The notes under the pieces: model-generated
The model's database searches: none
Seen by the model: only the letters and a program-made list of their open reading frames with translations
What the model was told of the DNA's origin: nothing
Shown here: positions 25,780 to 32,952 of the stretch, in pieces
How the letters are laid out: each line of letters opens with the position of its first letter
Position numbering within the stretch: position 1 is the first letter of the stretch
Program-made: the position numbers and the translations under genes
DNA from: VXNE01 sp965116625
GTDB taxonomy: Bacteria > Pseudomonadota > Gammaproteobacteria > Pseudomonadales > Azotimanducaceae
DNA: 64,000 nucleotides
Reading direction: 5' to 3'
Assembly: GCA_965116625.1 (NCBI GenBank)
Contig: OZ220717.1
Coordinates: 4,154,001 to 4,218,000 of the forward strand

Positions 25780-26715
25780 ATGTCAGTCGGCGCCGGGATC
25801 GGCATAGCGAATTTCGCCTTCGACGACGCCCGCGGGTTCTGGAAATGGGTGGACCTGTGCGACGCCGGCGGTGTCGATTCCATCTGGCAGTCCGACCGCA
25901 TCATCAGCACCCAGCCCGCCCTCGAGTGCATGTCCGTGATGGCGGCGCTCGCCGGAGCCACCCGCCACATCAAGTTCGGAATGAACGTGGCGAGCCTCGG
26001 GCTGCGTGACCCGGTGATTACCGCCAAGCAATGCGCGACGATCGACGTGCTGTCGGAAGGCCGCCTGCTGCCTGCCTTCGGTATCGGCAGCGCCCGCTCC
26101 AGGGACTACGCGGCGACCGGCAAGCCGACCCGCCGGCGAGGCAAGCGGGCGAACGAGGGGCTGGAGATCCTCACCCGCCTGTGGACCGAGGAGGCGGTGG
26201 ATTTCGAGGGGGAGTTCTACCGGCTTGACGCGGCGAGCATCAGCCCCAGGCCGGTGCAGGACCCGTTGCCGCTCTGGATCGGCGGCTCCGCACCGCAGGC
26301 CATCGAGCGCACGGCCCGCTGGGGCACGGGCTGGCAGGCCGGCATCGATGCCGCCCCCGAAGTCGCACCGGTGATCGCCGCGATCAAGGCCCGCGCCGGG
26401 GAACTCGGCCGGGCCATCGACGAGGATCACTACGGCGCGGGGTTCGGGTTCCGGTTCGGCACCGCGTCCGAGCCCATCGTGGAGCGCCATGCCGAGGTGC
26501 TCCGCGAACGGCTCGGCCGCGATCCCAGAGGCTACACGGCCGTCGGCGGTGTCGACGAGATCATGGCCCTGCTGCGGCGTTTTCACGAGGCCGGCGCGCA
26601 CAAGTTCGTGCTGCGGCCCATCGCGAGCGGAACCGAGGACATGCTGTCCCAGACACGCGCGCTGATCGAACGGGTTCTGCCCGAGGTCGCGGCCCTGAAC
26701 GGCCGCGACGCCTGA
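25780..26715 (+). CDS. LLM-class (luciferase-like) flavin/F420-dependent oxidoreductase
   Basis: 311 residues with a strong GGAGGAG SD. TIM-barrel bacterial-luciferase-like family: GIANFAFDDARGFWKWVD at the start, IKFGMNVASLGLRDPVITAKQCATIDVLSEGRLLPAFGIG, and PLWIGGSAPQAIERTARWGTGWQ. Members use FMN or F420. Lying at the head of an array that ends in the F420 biosynthesis genes, it is the best local candidate for an F420 client enzyme (inference). Substrate unknown. The next gene starts 6 bases after its stop. Confidence 0.85.
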   Translation: MSVGAGIGIANFAFDDARGFWKWVDLCDAGGVDSIWQSDRIISTQPALECMSVMAALAGATRHIKFGMNVASLGLRDPVITAKQCATIDVLSEGRLLPAFGIGSARSRDYAATGKPTRRRGKRANEGLEILTRLWTEEAVDFEGEFYRLDAASISPRPVQDPLPLWIGGSAPQAIERTARWGTGWQAGIDAAPEVAPVIAAIKARAGELGRAIDEDHYGAGFGFRFGTASEPIVERHAEVLRERLGRDPRGYTAVGGVDEIMALLRRFHEAGAHKFVLRPIASGTEDMLSQTRALIERVLPEVAALNGRDA

Positions 26716-26721
26716 CCCGGG

Positions 26722-27441
26722 ATGTCGGTAGCCCCGGTGGACCCCGGATCGATCAAGCGGTTGTACGAAGGGCAACTCGCGGCGGGCGGCAGCGGCAAGG
26801 GATCGCGGGAGACCCGGCGGATGTTCCACGCGATGTTGAGAGCCACGGGGGAACTACCGGCCCGCAGGCTATCCGAGTCCGCAGGTACGACATGGGTGTG
26901 GTCCGACCTGCATCTCGGCCACGAGAACATCATCCGCTACACGAACCGGCCGTTCGAAGACGTGGCGGAAATGGATGCGCGGCTCTATGCCAACTGGGAA
27001 GCCGCGGTCGGCGCGGACGACACCGTGATCTTCGTCGGCGACATCGCCATGCGCACCGCGCTGTGCGACGCCACCTGGCAACGCATCCGCGAAGGTCCGG
27101 GACACACCAAGATCCTGGTCATCGGCAATCACGACCTGACCGGTTCCGGGGCACTGCGCGTGGACGGTTTCGACGACATCTGCCCGGTCCTCGTCATCGA
27201 CGGAGACGTTCCGCTCGTCTTCACGCACATGCCGCTGGCAACGGTTCCAGACGGCTGCGCCAACGTCCACGGGCATACGCACGATGCGTCGCCGACGCGC
27301 TCGCCCCACATCAACGTATCCGTGGAACAGCTCGCCTACCGGCCCGTTCCGCTCGAGCGCATCCGGGCGCTTGCGAAGAAAGTGGTCGCCGGCCGCTATC
27401 CACAAGGCGCCACGACCATCGAGCGCATCGCCAACCTATGA
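26722..27441 (+). CDS. Calcineurin-like metallophosphoesterase
   Basis: 239 residues. Metal-binding motifs appear in canonical order: WSDLHLGHENI, FVGDIAM, VIGNHDL, FTHMPL and VHGHTHD. They form the two-metal phosphoesterase centre of the YfcE/phage-phosphatase type. About 60 residues of unassigned sequence precede the first motif, longer than typical. It follows the LLM gene by 6 bases and precedes the thioesterase, so part of the same transcript. Natural phosphoester unknown. Confidence 0.83.
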   Translation: MSVAPVDPGSIKRLYEGQLAAGGSGKGSRETRRMFHAMLRATGELPARRLSESAGTTWVWSDLHLGHENIIRYTNRPFEDVAEMDARLYANWEAAVGADDTVIFVGDIAMRTALCDATWQRIREGPGHTKILVIGNHDLTGSGALRVDGFDDICPVLVIDGDVPLVFTHMPLATVPDGCANVHGHTHDASPTRSPHINVSVEQLAYRPVPLERIRALAKKVVAGRYPQGATTIERIANL

Positions 27442-27466
27442 CGCCGCACCGGTCACTGGAGAACGC

Positions 27467-28288
27467 ATGACAGGCTCACGCATCACGTTCATGGGCGCCG
27501 TGCCGCCATGGGAATGCGACATCGTCGACCACTTCACGGTGGCGTACTACTACCAGAAGCTCGACCATGCCACCGACGTGGTTCTCGGCCGCGCGGGTTT
27601 CGACCCCGCCGATCCTGCCGCGCCCACCATGGTCCGATGCCTGACCCGGTTCGAGCGGGAACTGGTCAAGGGCGACATCTACCGGATCGAAACCGTGCGG
27701 CTTGCGGCCGACCGTCTCGCGCACCGCCTGATCGACGCCGCAACGGACACGGTCTGCACCCGGTTCGACCAGTGCATGTCGTCCCCGATACCGGCAAGCG
27801 GCGCCACGCCGGCTGGTGCGGACACCGAACCGCTGCCACTCGACCCGCCGGCGCTCCCGCCCCCCAGCGCCCGCTGGCTCGACACCGGGGTGGACGTACT
27901 TGGCGCCGAAGACTGCGGACTCCGGGGCAGCGCGACGTCGCACGCATACATCCTGCGTTTCTCCGCCGCCGGCGAACACCTGCGCGACGCGATCGGGATC
28001 ACGCCCGCCTATGTGCGGGAACACAACGTCGGCTTCGCGACCTTCAGCTTCGACGCCCGTTTCGCCGCGCGCGCGGGACCGGGAACGCCCGTCACCGTCC
28101 AATCGACCCTGAGCCATGTCGGCCGCACGTCCCTGCACATCGAACATCGCCTCCTCGACGCCCGCGACGGCACCGGGATCGCGGCCCTCACCCAGGCGGG
28201 GGTCCACCTCGACAAGGCCCGCCGCCGGCCCTCACCCATGCCGGCCCACATCGCCGCCGCCGCGCGAGAACTGTTCGGAACCTCCTGA
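27467..28288 (+). CDS. Double-hotdog acyl-CoA thioesterase-like protein
   Basis: 273 residues from ATG 27467 (GGAG 6 bases upstream). Two hotdog halves: VPPWECDIVDHFTVAYYYQKLDHA opens the first, with D..DH at the 4-hydroxybenzoyl-CoA thioesterase active-site position. The second half (about residues 140-260) has YVREHNVGFATFSFDARFAARAGPG. A low-complexity Pro/Ala linker joins them. Likely hydrolyses an acyl-CoA. In an array with LLM oxidoreductase and ATP-grasp genes; the biological acyl group is unknown. Confidence 0.7.
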   Translation: MTGSRITFMGAVPPWECDIVDHFTVAYYYQKLDHATDVVLGRAGFDPADPAAPTMVRCLTRFERELVKGDIYRIETVRLAADRLAHRLIDAATDTVCTRFDQCMSSPIPASGATPAGADTEPLPLDPPALPPPSARWLDTGVDVLGAEDCGLRGSATSHAYILRFSAAGEHLRDAIGITPAYVREHNVGFATFSFDARFAARAGPGTPVTVQSTLSHVGRTSLHIEHRLLDARDGTGIAALTQAGVHLDKARRRPSPMPAHIAAAARELFGTS

Positions 28289-28299
28289 TCCGGCTAACC

Positions 28300-29742
28300 A
28301 TGGATCAGCCCACGGAATCGTCCGAACCCCAGGCACGGCGGAGTGTCTCCGTGCAGGAGGAGGCGCGCGAATACCATGAGGCGCTGTTGCGCCCGCTATT
28401 CGAAGGACGGAAGTTCATTCTCGCGGGCGGGCTGGCGGCGAGCCTCGGCAGGAAGGCGCGCGCCCTGGCGACGCTCGGTGCGGCCCGACCGTTCCTGCTC
28501 GCTTTCGGCGAAGGGACGGGAAAGCAACCCGGCCCGGAAGCCGCACACCTGCATCTATTCGATATACGGCCCCGGGACCTCGTCGACCAACTCCTGCAGG
28601 AAGAGGCAACGCTCCGGGACCTGCCGCGCGACGTCAGGGCAATGATCGACCGCTGGGACCCGGACGGTTCGGCACGGGTGCTGTGTTCGCCCGGCGATGT
28701 TCCGGTGGTAGCCGGCCGAGAGACCTACGCGGGCCGCAAGCCTGCCTGGATGGCGCTCGAAGACAAGACCACCATCGACGCCTTCTGGGACGCCGCCGGC
28801 GTGCAAAGGGCACCATCGCGCATCGTGGCTGCCGAACATCGCGAACTCATCGCAGCGGCCACCGCCCTCGATCAGGGTCTCGGTACGGTGTGGGTCGCCG
28901 ACGCCAGGTCGGGGATACATGGCAGCGCAGTCGGCCTGCGATGGGTACGACCGGGCCACGACGGCGTGGACGCAGCGGACTCGCTGCGCGAAATCGCCGA
29001 CCGCGTTCGCGTCATGCCGTTCCTGGAAGGAATTCCGGTCAGCATGCATGGAATCGTATTCGACCAGGCCGTGGCCGTATTCCGGCCCGTCGAAATGGTC
29101 GTGTTACGGCCAGAAAGGAGTGATCGACTCCTCTATGCCGGATGTTCGAACTGGTTCGACCCCGGGCCCCAAGATCGCGATGCGATGCGCAGCACCGCGC
29201 GCCGCGTGGGCCATGCGCTGCGCGAGCGGGTCGACTATCGCGGCGCGTTCACGGTGGACGGCGTTCTCTCGTCCGACGGTTTCCTGCCGACGGAGCTGAA
29301 TCCCCGCACCGGCGCCGGGTTCTCGACCCTCCTGGCCGGGCTGGTCGATTTCCCGTTCGAGCCATTGTGCTGGGCGGTGGCCGAAGGCGAACCCCTGGAC
29401 TTTCGGCCGGGCCTTCTCGAGCGTGCCGTACTGGACAGTGCCGAGCGGCATCGTGCCGGCGGAGGTTCCATCACTACCACCACGACACTGGACGCGGGCA
29501 CGGTCGACCTGGTGCGTGAAGGCAGGGAGTATCGCGAAGCGCACGGAGACGAGTTGCCGGTCGCAACGCTGGTGGCCGGCCACAATCCGATAGGCGGCTT
29601 CCTGTCTTTCAGTCTGGACGGGGATCTGAACCAGCCAGGCACCTCAACGGCCCCGGAAATGTGCCGCGCGCTACGGTATGCGGACCGCAATCTCGGAACC
29701 GAATTCGGTCGATTGACGGCCGCGAGGAACGTTCGGCCATGA
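28300..29742 (+). CDS. ATP-grasp family ligase-like protein, specificity unknown
   Basis: 480 residues. A Rossmann-like pre-ATP-grasp domain (FILAGGLAASLGRKARAL) is followed by an ATP-grasp fold: PAWMALEDKTTIDAFWDAAGVQRAPSRIV, then TVWVADARSGIHGS in the nucleotide-loop position, VMPFLEGIPVSMHG, and the metal-binding FTVDGVLSSDGFLPTELNPRTGAGF (E..N..R). ATP-grasp enzymes join carboxylates to amines or thiols through acyl-phosphates. It sits 12 bases after the thioesterase and 130 bases before the F420:NADP reductase gene. It is not a CofF/RimK look-alike by eye, so its substrate is open. Confidence 0.72.
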   Translation: MDQPTESSEPQARRSVSVQEEAREYHEALLRPLFEGRKFILAGGLAASLGRKARALATLGAARPFLLAFGEGTGKQPGPEAAHLHLFDIRPRDLVDQLLQEEATLRDLPRDVRAMIDRWDPDGSARVLCSPGDVPVVAGRETYAGRKPAWMALEDKTTIDAFWDAAGVQRAPSRIVAAEHRELIAAATALDQGLGTVWVADARSGIHGSAVGLRWVRPGHDGVDAADSLREIADRVRVMPFLEGIPVSMHGIVFDQAVAVFRPVEMVVLRPERSDRLLYAGCSNWFDPGPQDRDAMRSTARRVGHALRERVDYRGAFTVDGVLSSDGFLPTELNPRTGAGFSTLLAGLVDFPFEPLCWAVAEGEPLDFRPGLLERAVLDSAERHRAGGGSITTTTTLDAGTVDLVREGREYREAHGDELPVATLVAGHNPIGGFLSFSLDGDLNQPGTSTAPEMCRALRYADRNLGTEFGRLTAARNVRP

Positions 29743-29871
29743 ACCGGGCCGGGAATCGGGTCACATGACCGCGGGTGTTGCCGACGCGCGCATGTTGGCG
29801 AGCCCTGGCAAGCCCGTTTGCCGCTGGCGGCGAGACACTCGATAATCGCCGCTTTTGCCTCGGGGGAGTCC

Positions 29872-30537
29872 ATGTCCAGCAAGGAATCCATCGCCATACT
29901 GGGCGGCACGGGCGATCTGGGCACGGGCCTGGCCATTCGGTGGTCGAGAGCCGGCCACGAGATCGTGATCGGCTCGCGCACGCTTGAGAAGGCTAGGACC
30001 GCGGTGGCGAACCTCCACAAGATCAGTCCCGAAACGCCGGCACGGGCGATGGAGAACCCCGATGCGGCGGCAGCGGGCGACATCGTCGTGCTGACCGTGC
30101 CGGCGGAACACCAGGTCTCCACCCTCGAGACAGTGCGCGAGGGCCTCAGGGGCAAGATCCTGATCGACGTCTCGGTGCCGCTGGTTCCGCCCAGGGTCGG
30201 CACGGTGCAACTGCCCGAAGCGGGGTCCGCCGGCAAGCGCGCGCAGGATTTCCTGGGCGATGACGTCATGGTGGTCTCCGCATTCCAGAACATCGCCGCC
30301 CACCTGCTGCAGCAGGACATCCAGATCGAATGCGACGTGCTGGTCGCGGGCAACAAGCGTGCCGCGAGGGACAAGGTCATCGAACTGGCGGCGGAAGCGG
30401 GCCTGACCGGCTGGCACGCCGGTCCCATAGACAACGCCGCCGCCGCGGAGGCACTTACCAGTATCCTCATCCAGATCAACCGCCGCCACGACGTTTCGCA
30501 TTCGGGCATCAGGATCGTCGGCCAGACGGGGCGCTGA
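29872..30537 (+). CDS. npdG: F420:NADP oxidoreductase (Fno/NpdG family)
   Basis: 221 residues from ATG 29872 (GGGGGAG SD). It shuttles hydride between F420 and NADP. The N-terminal Rossmann motif AILGGTGDLGTGLAIRWSRAGHEIVIGSR is exactly the Fno/NpdG type. DIVVLTVPAEHQ and the central KILIDVSVPLVPPRVGTVQLPEAGSA, then VVSAFQNIAAHLLQQ, match the F420-binding part. A single base separates its stop from the cofE ATG. It links the pathway to cellular NADPH supply and shows that F420 is reduced in this organism. Confidence 0.9.
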   Translation: MSSKESIAILGGTGDLGTGLAIRWSRAGHEIVIGSRTLEKARTAVANLHKISPETPARAMENPDAAAAGDIVVLTVPAEHQVSTLETVREGLRGKILIDVSVPLVPPRVGTVQLPEAGSAGKRAQDFLGDDVMVVSAFQNIAAHLLQQDIQIECDVLVAGNKRAARDKVIELAAEAGLTGWHAGPIDNAAAAEALTSILIQINRRHDVSHSGIRIVGQTGR

Positions 30538-30538
30538 G

Positions 30539-31294
30539 ATGGCGCTCAGCGTCACCGGTATCGAAGGCCTGCCCCTGGTTCGCCCCGGCGACGATCTCTG
30601 CGCACTCCTTCTCGAGGCCATCGGTGGACACACGGCACTGCGCGACGGCGATGTGCTGGTCGTCGCACAGAAGATCGTTTCCAAGGCCGAGGGCCGCCTC
30701 GTACGGCTCGCCGACGTAGCGCCGTCTCCCGAAGCCGTCGCACTGGCCGCGGAGACCGAAAAGGACCCACGTCTCGTGCAACTGATACTCGATGAGTCCG
30801 TGGCGGTAGTGCGAAAAAGGCCGGGCGTGCTCATCGTCCGCCATCGCCTCGGTTTCGTCAGCGCCAACGCCGGCATCGACCAGTCCAACGTCGACCACGC
30901 CGGCGGCGAGGCCGCGCTGTTGCTGCCGCTGGATCCGGACGGCTCCGCATCGGCATTGCACGAGGGAATCTTCGAGGAGACCGGCAGGCGCGTCGGGGTG
31001 GTCATCAGCGACAGCGCAAACCGGCCGTGGCGTCTCGGCACCACCGCCATCGCCATCGGCGCCGCCGGCATCCGGGTATTTGACGACCAGCGCGGCGGGT
31101 CCGACCTGTTCGGCCGCGAACTCAAGATCACGCTGGTCAACCGGGCCGACGGCATCGCGACCGCGGCGGTTCTCGTGATGGGCGAAACGTCGGAGCGAAT
31201 TCCCGCGGCGCTGATCAGGGGTTTCCCGCCCGAGTCGCCCGCCGGGAATGCCGTAGCGATCAACCGGCCCTTGACGGAAGACCTGTTCCAATGA
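30539..31294 (+). CDS. cofE: Coenzyme F420-0:L-glutamate ligase (CofE, single domain)
   Basis: 251 residues. It adds gamma-linked glutamates to F420-0 in a GTP-dependent reaction. Landmarks: GDVLVVAQKIVSKAEGRLVRL, a long block with GIDQSNVD, and VVISDSANRPWRLGTTAIAIGAAGI. It ends near residue 250 and lacks the C-terminal FMN reductase domain that mycobacterial FbiB carries, resembling archaeal and Gram-negative CofE. No separate reductase for dehydro-F420-0 is visible in the window. Confidence 0.92.
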   Translation: MALSVTGIEGLPLVRPGDDLCALLLEAIGGHTALRDGDVLVVAQKIVSKAEGRLVRLADVAPSPEAVALAAETEKDPRLVQLILDESVAVVRKRPGVLIVRHRLGFVSANAGIDQSNVDHAGGEAALLLPLDPDGSASALHEGIFEETGRRVGVVISDSANRPWRLGTTAIAIGAAGIRVFDDQRGGSDLFGRELKITLVNRADGIATAAVLVMGETSERIPAALIRGFPPESPAGNAVAINRPLTEDLFQ

Positions 31295-31316
31295 CCGCGT
31301 CAACGGGGCGTTGGCG

Positions 31317-32264
31317 ATGAGGGTACTCGCGCTCACCGGGGGCATCGGCGGCGCCAAGCTCGCACTGGGTTTCGCGAAGGTTCTCGCGCCTGACGAGGTC
31401 GCCTTCGTCGTCAACACCGGAGACGACTTCGAACACCTCGGCTTCCACGTTTCGCCGGACGTGGACACCCTGGTCTATACCCTCGCGGGGGAAGCCAACG
31501 TCGAGACCGGCTGGGGGCGGCAGGACGAGAGCTGGCACTTCATGCGCGCCGCGGATCAGTTCGGCCTCCCGACATGGTTTCGCCTGGGCGACCGCGACCT
31601 CGCGCTGCATGTCTATCGCCGGCAGCGCCTTGCCGAAGGCGCGACCCTCACCGAGGTCACCCGGGAAGCCTGCCGGCGCCTGGGCGTACCCCACTCGGTG
31701 CTGCCGATGTCGAACGATCCGGTCCGAACGCGCGTCCTGACGCCGGATGGACCTCTCGCCTTCCAGCACTATTTCGTGCGCGACCGCTGCGGACCGGTTG
31801 TCACCGGATTCGAGTTCGACGGCATCGAAAACGCGGCGATCAATCCTGAACTCTCGGCGCTGCTCGGTGCCGGCGCATCGGCGGACAGGCCAGGCGCAGT
31901 CGTCATCTGCCCCTCCAATCCCTTCGTTTCCGTGGATCCGATCCTGGACCTGCCCGGCATGCGGGACATGCTGCAATCTGCCGGCGTGCCGATCATCGCC
32001 GTCTCGCCCATTGTCGGGGGACAGGCCATCAAGGGGCCGACGGCAAAGATGATGCGGGAACTCGACATTCCTGCGTCGGCGACGGCGGTCGCCCGCCACT
32101 ACCGGGACCTGATCACCGGCTTCGTCCTGGACCAACGCGACGCCGACCGCGAGCCGGAGGTCGCGGACCTGGGACTCGCCACCACGGTGACCCAGACCGT
32201 GATGTCGAGCCTCGACGATCGCATCGCACTCGCCCGCGACGTGCTCGCTTTCGCCGGTGCCTGA
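31317..32264 (+). CDS. cofD: LPPG:FO 2-phospho-L-lactate transferase (CofD/FbiA)
   Basis: 315 residues. It transfers the phospholactyl or equivalent C3-phospho group from its GDP-activated form to FO, giving F420-0 or a variant. Family motifs: N-terminal LALTGGIGGAKLALGF, VNTGDDFEHLGFHVSPDVDTL, SNDPVRTRVLT, and ICPSNPFVSVDPIL. Start ATG 31317 (TTG 31311 also in frame). The 3' end overlaps cofC by 8 bases. Confidence 0.93.
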   Translation: MRVLALTGGIGGAKLALGFAKVLAPDEVAFVVNTGDDFEHLGFHVSPDVDTLVYTLAGEANVETGWGRQDESWHFMRAADQFGLPTWFRLGDRDLALHVYRRQRLAEGATLTEVTREACRRLGVPHSVLPMSNDPVRTRVLTPDGPLAFQHYFVRDRCGPVVTGFEFDGIENAAINPELSALLGAGASADRPGAVVICPSNPFVSVDPILDLPGMRDMLQSAGVPIIAVSPIVGGQAIKGPTAKMMRELDIPASATAVARHYRDLITGFVLDQRDADREPEVADLGLATTVTQTVMSSLDDRIALARDVLAFAGA

Positions 32265-32925
32265 GTTCATGCCTCCCGGCAACATCTGGGCGCTACTGCC
32301 CTTCAAGGGCCCGGAAGGCGCAAAGGAACGGCTCAGCGCCCACCTGTCACCCCGCGAGCGTCGCGACCTGACGCTCGCCATGGTGCAGGACGTACTGGAC
32401 GCGCTGACGCGGGCATCGCTCTCCGGCGTACTGATCGTGTCACGCTCACCCGCCGCCCGGGGCCTGGCCCGGGAGTTCGACGCCCAGGTGTTCGCGGACT
32501 CCGCGAACGACCTGACGGGCGCCGTCACCCAAGCCAGTGCTTATCTGGCCGACCGGGCGGACGGCACCATGATCGTCCACGGCGACCTTCCCCTCCTCAC
32601 TACCGATGAGGTGAACCAGGCTCTCCGGGGCCACCGGGACATCACCCTCTTGCCCGACCGGCAGGACATCGGCACCAACGGCATCATCGCGACCCCGCCG
32701 AACGCGATGGCCTACCAGTTCGACGGCACGAGTTTCGAACCGCACCAGGCGCTCGCGCGTGGGGCGGGATTCGAGCCGCGCATCGTCCGCCTGCCCGGCT
32801 TCGGCCTCGATATCGACACCATCGATGGCCTGCGCACGTTCGCCGCCACGGGCAGCGACACCCGCAGCGGCCGCCTTCTCACCAAAACCGGTGTGGCATC
32901 GCGGTTGTCTGCCACCCATAATTAG
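32257..32925 (+). CDS. cofC: Phospholactate/PEP/3-phosphoglycerate guanylyltransferase (CofC/FbiD)
   Basis: 222 residues from a GTG overlapping cofD. MobA-like nucleotidyltransferase fold: WALLPFKGPEGAKERLSAHLSPRERRDLTLAM (GTP loop), MIVHGDLPLLTTDEV (metal-binding Asp), DRQDIGTNGIIATPPNAM and DIDTIDGL. It activates a C3 phospho-acid with GTP for CofD. Which acid (2-phospholactate, PEP or 3-phosphoglycerate) decides the F420 variant and cannot be read from the sequence by eye. Confidence 0.9.
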   Translation: MPEFMPPGNIWALLPFKGPEGAKERLSAHLSPRERRDLTLAMVQDVLDALTRASLSGVLIVSRSPAARGLAREFDAQVFADSANDLTGAVTQASAYLADRADGTMIVHGDLPLLTTDEVNQALRGHRDITLLPDRQDIGTNGIIATPPNAMAYQFDGTSFEPHQALARGAGFEPRIVRLPGFGLDIDTIDGLRTFAATGSDTRSGRLLTKTGVASRLSATHN

Positions 32926-32952
32926 GGGTTACCGGGGGACTCTCAGGATACG

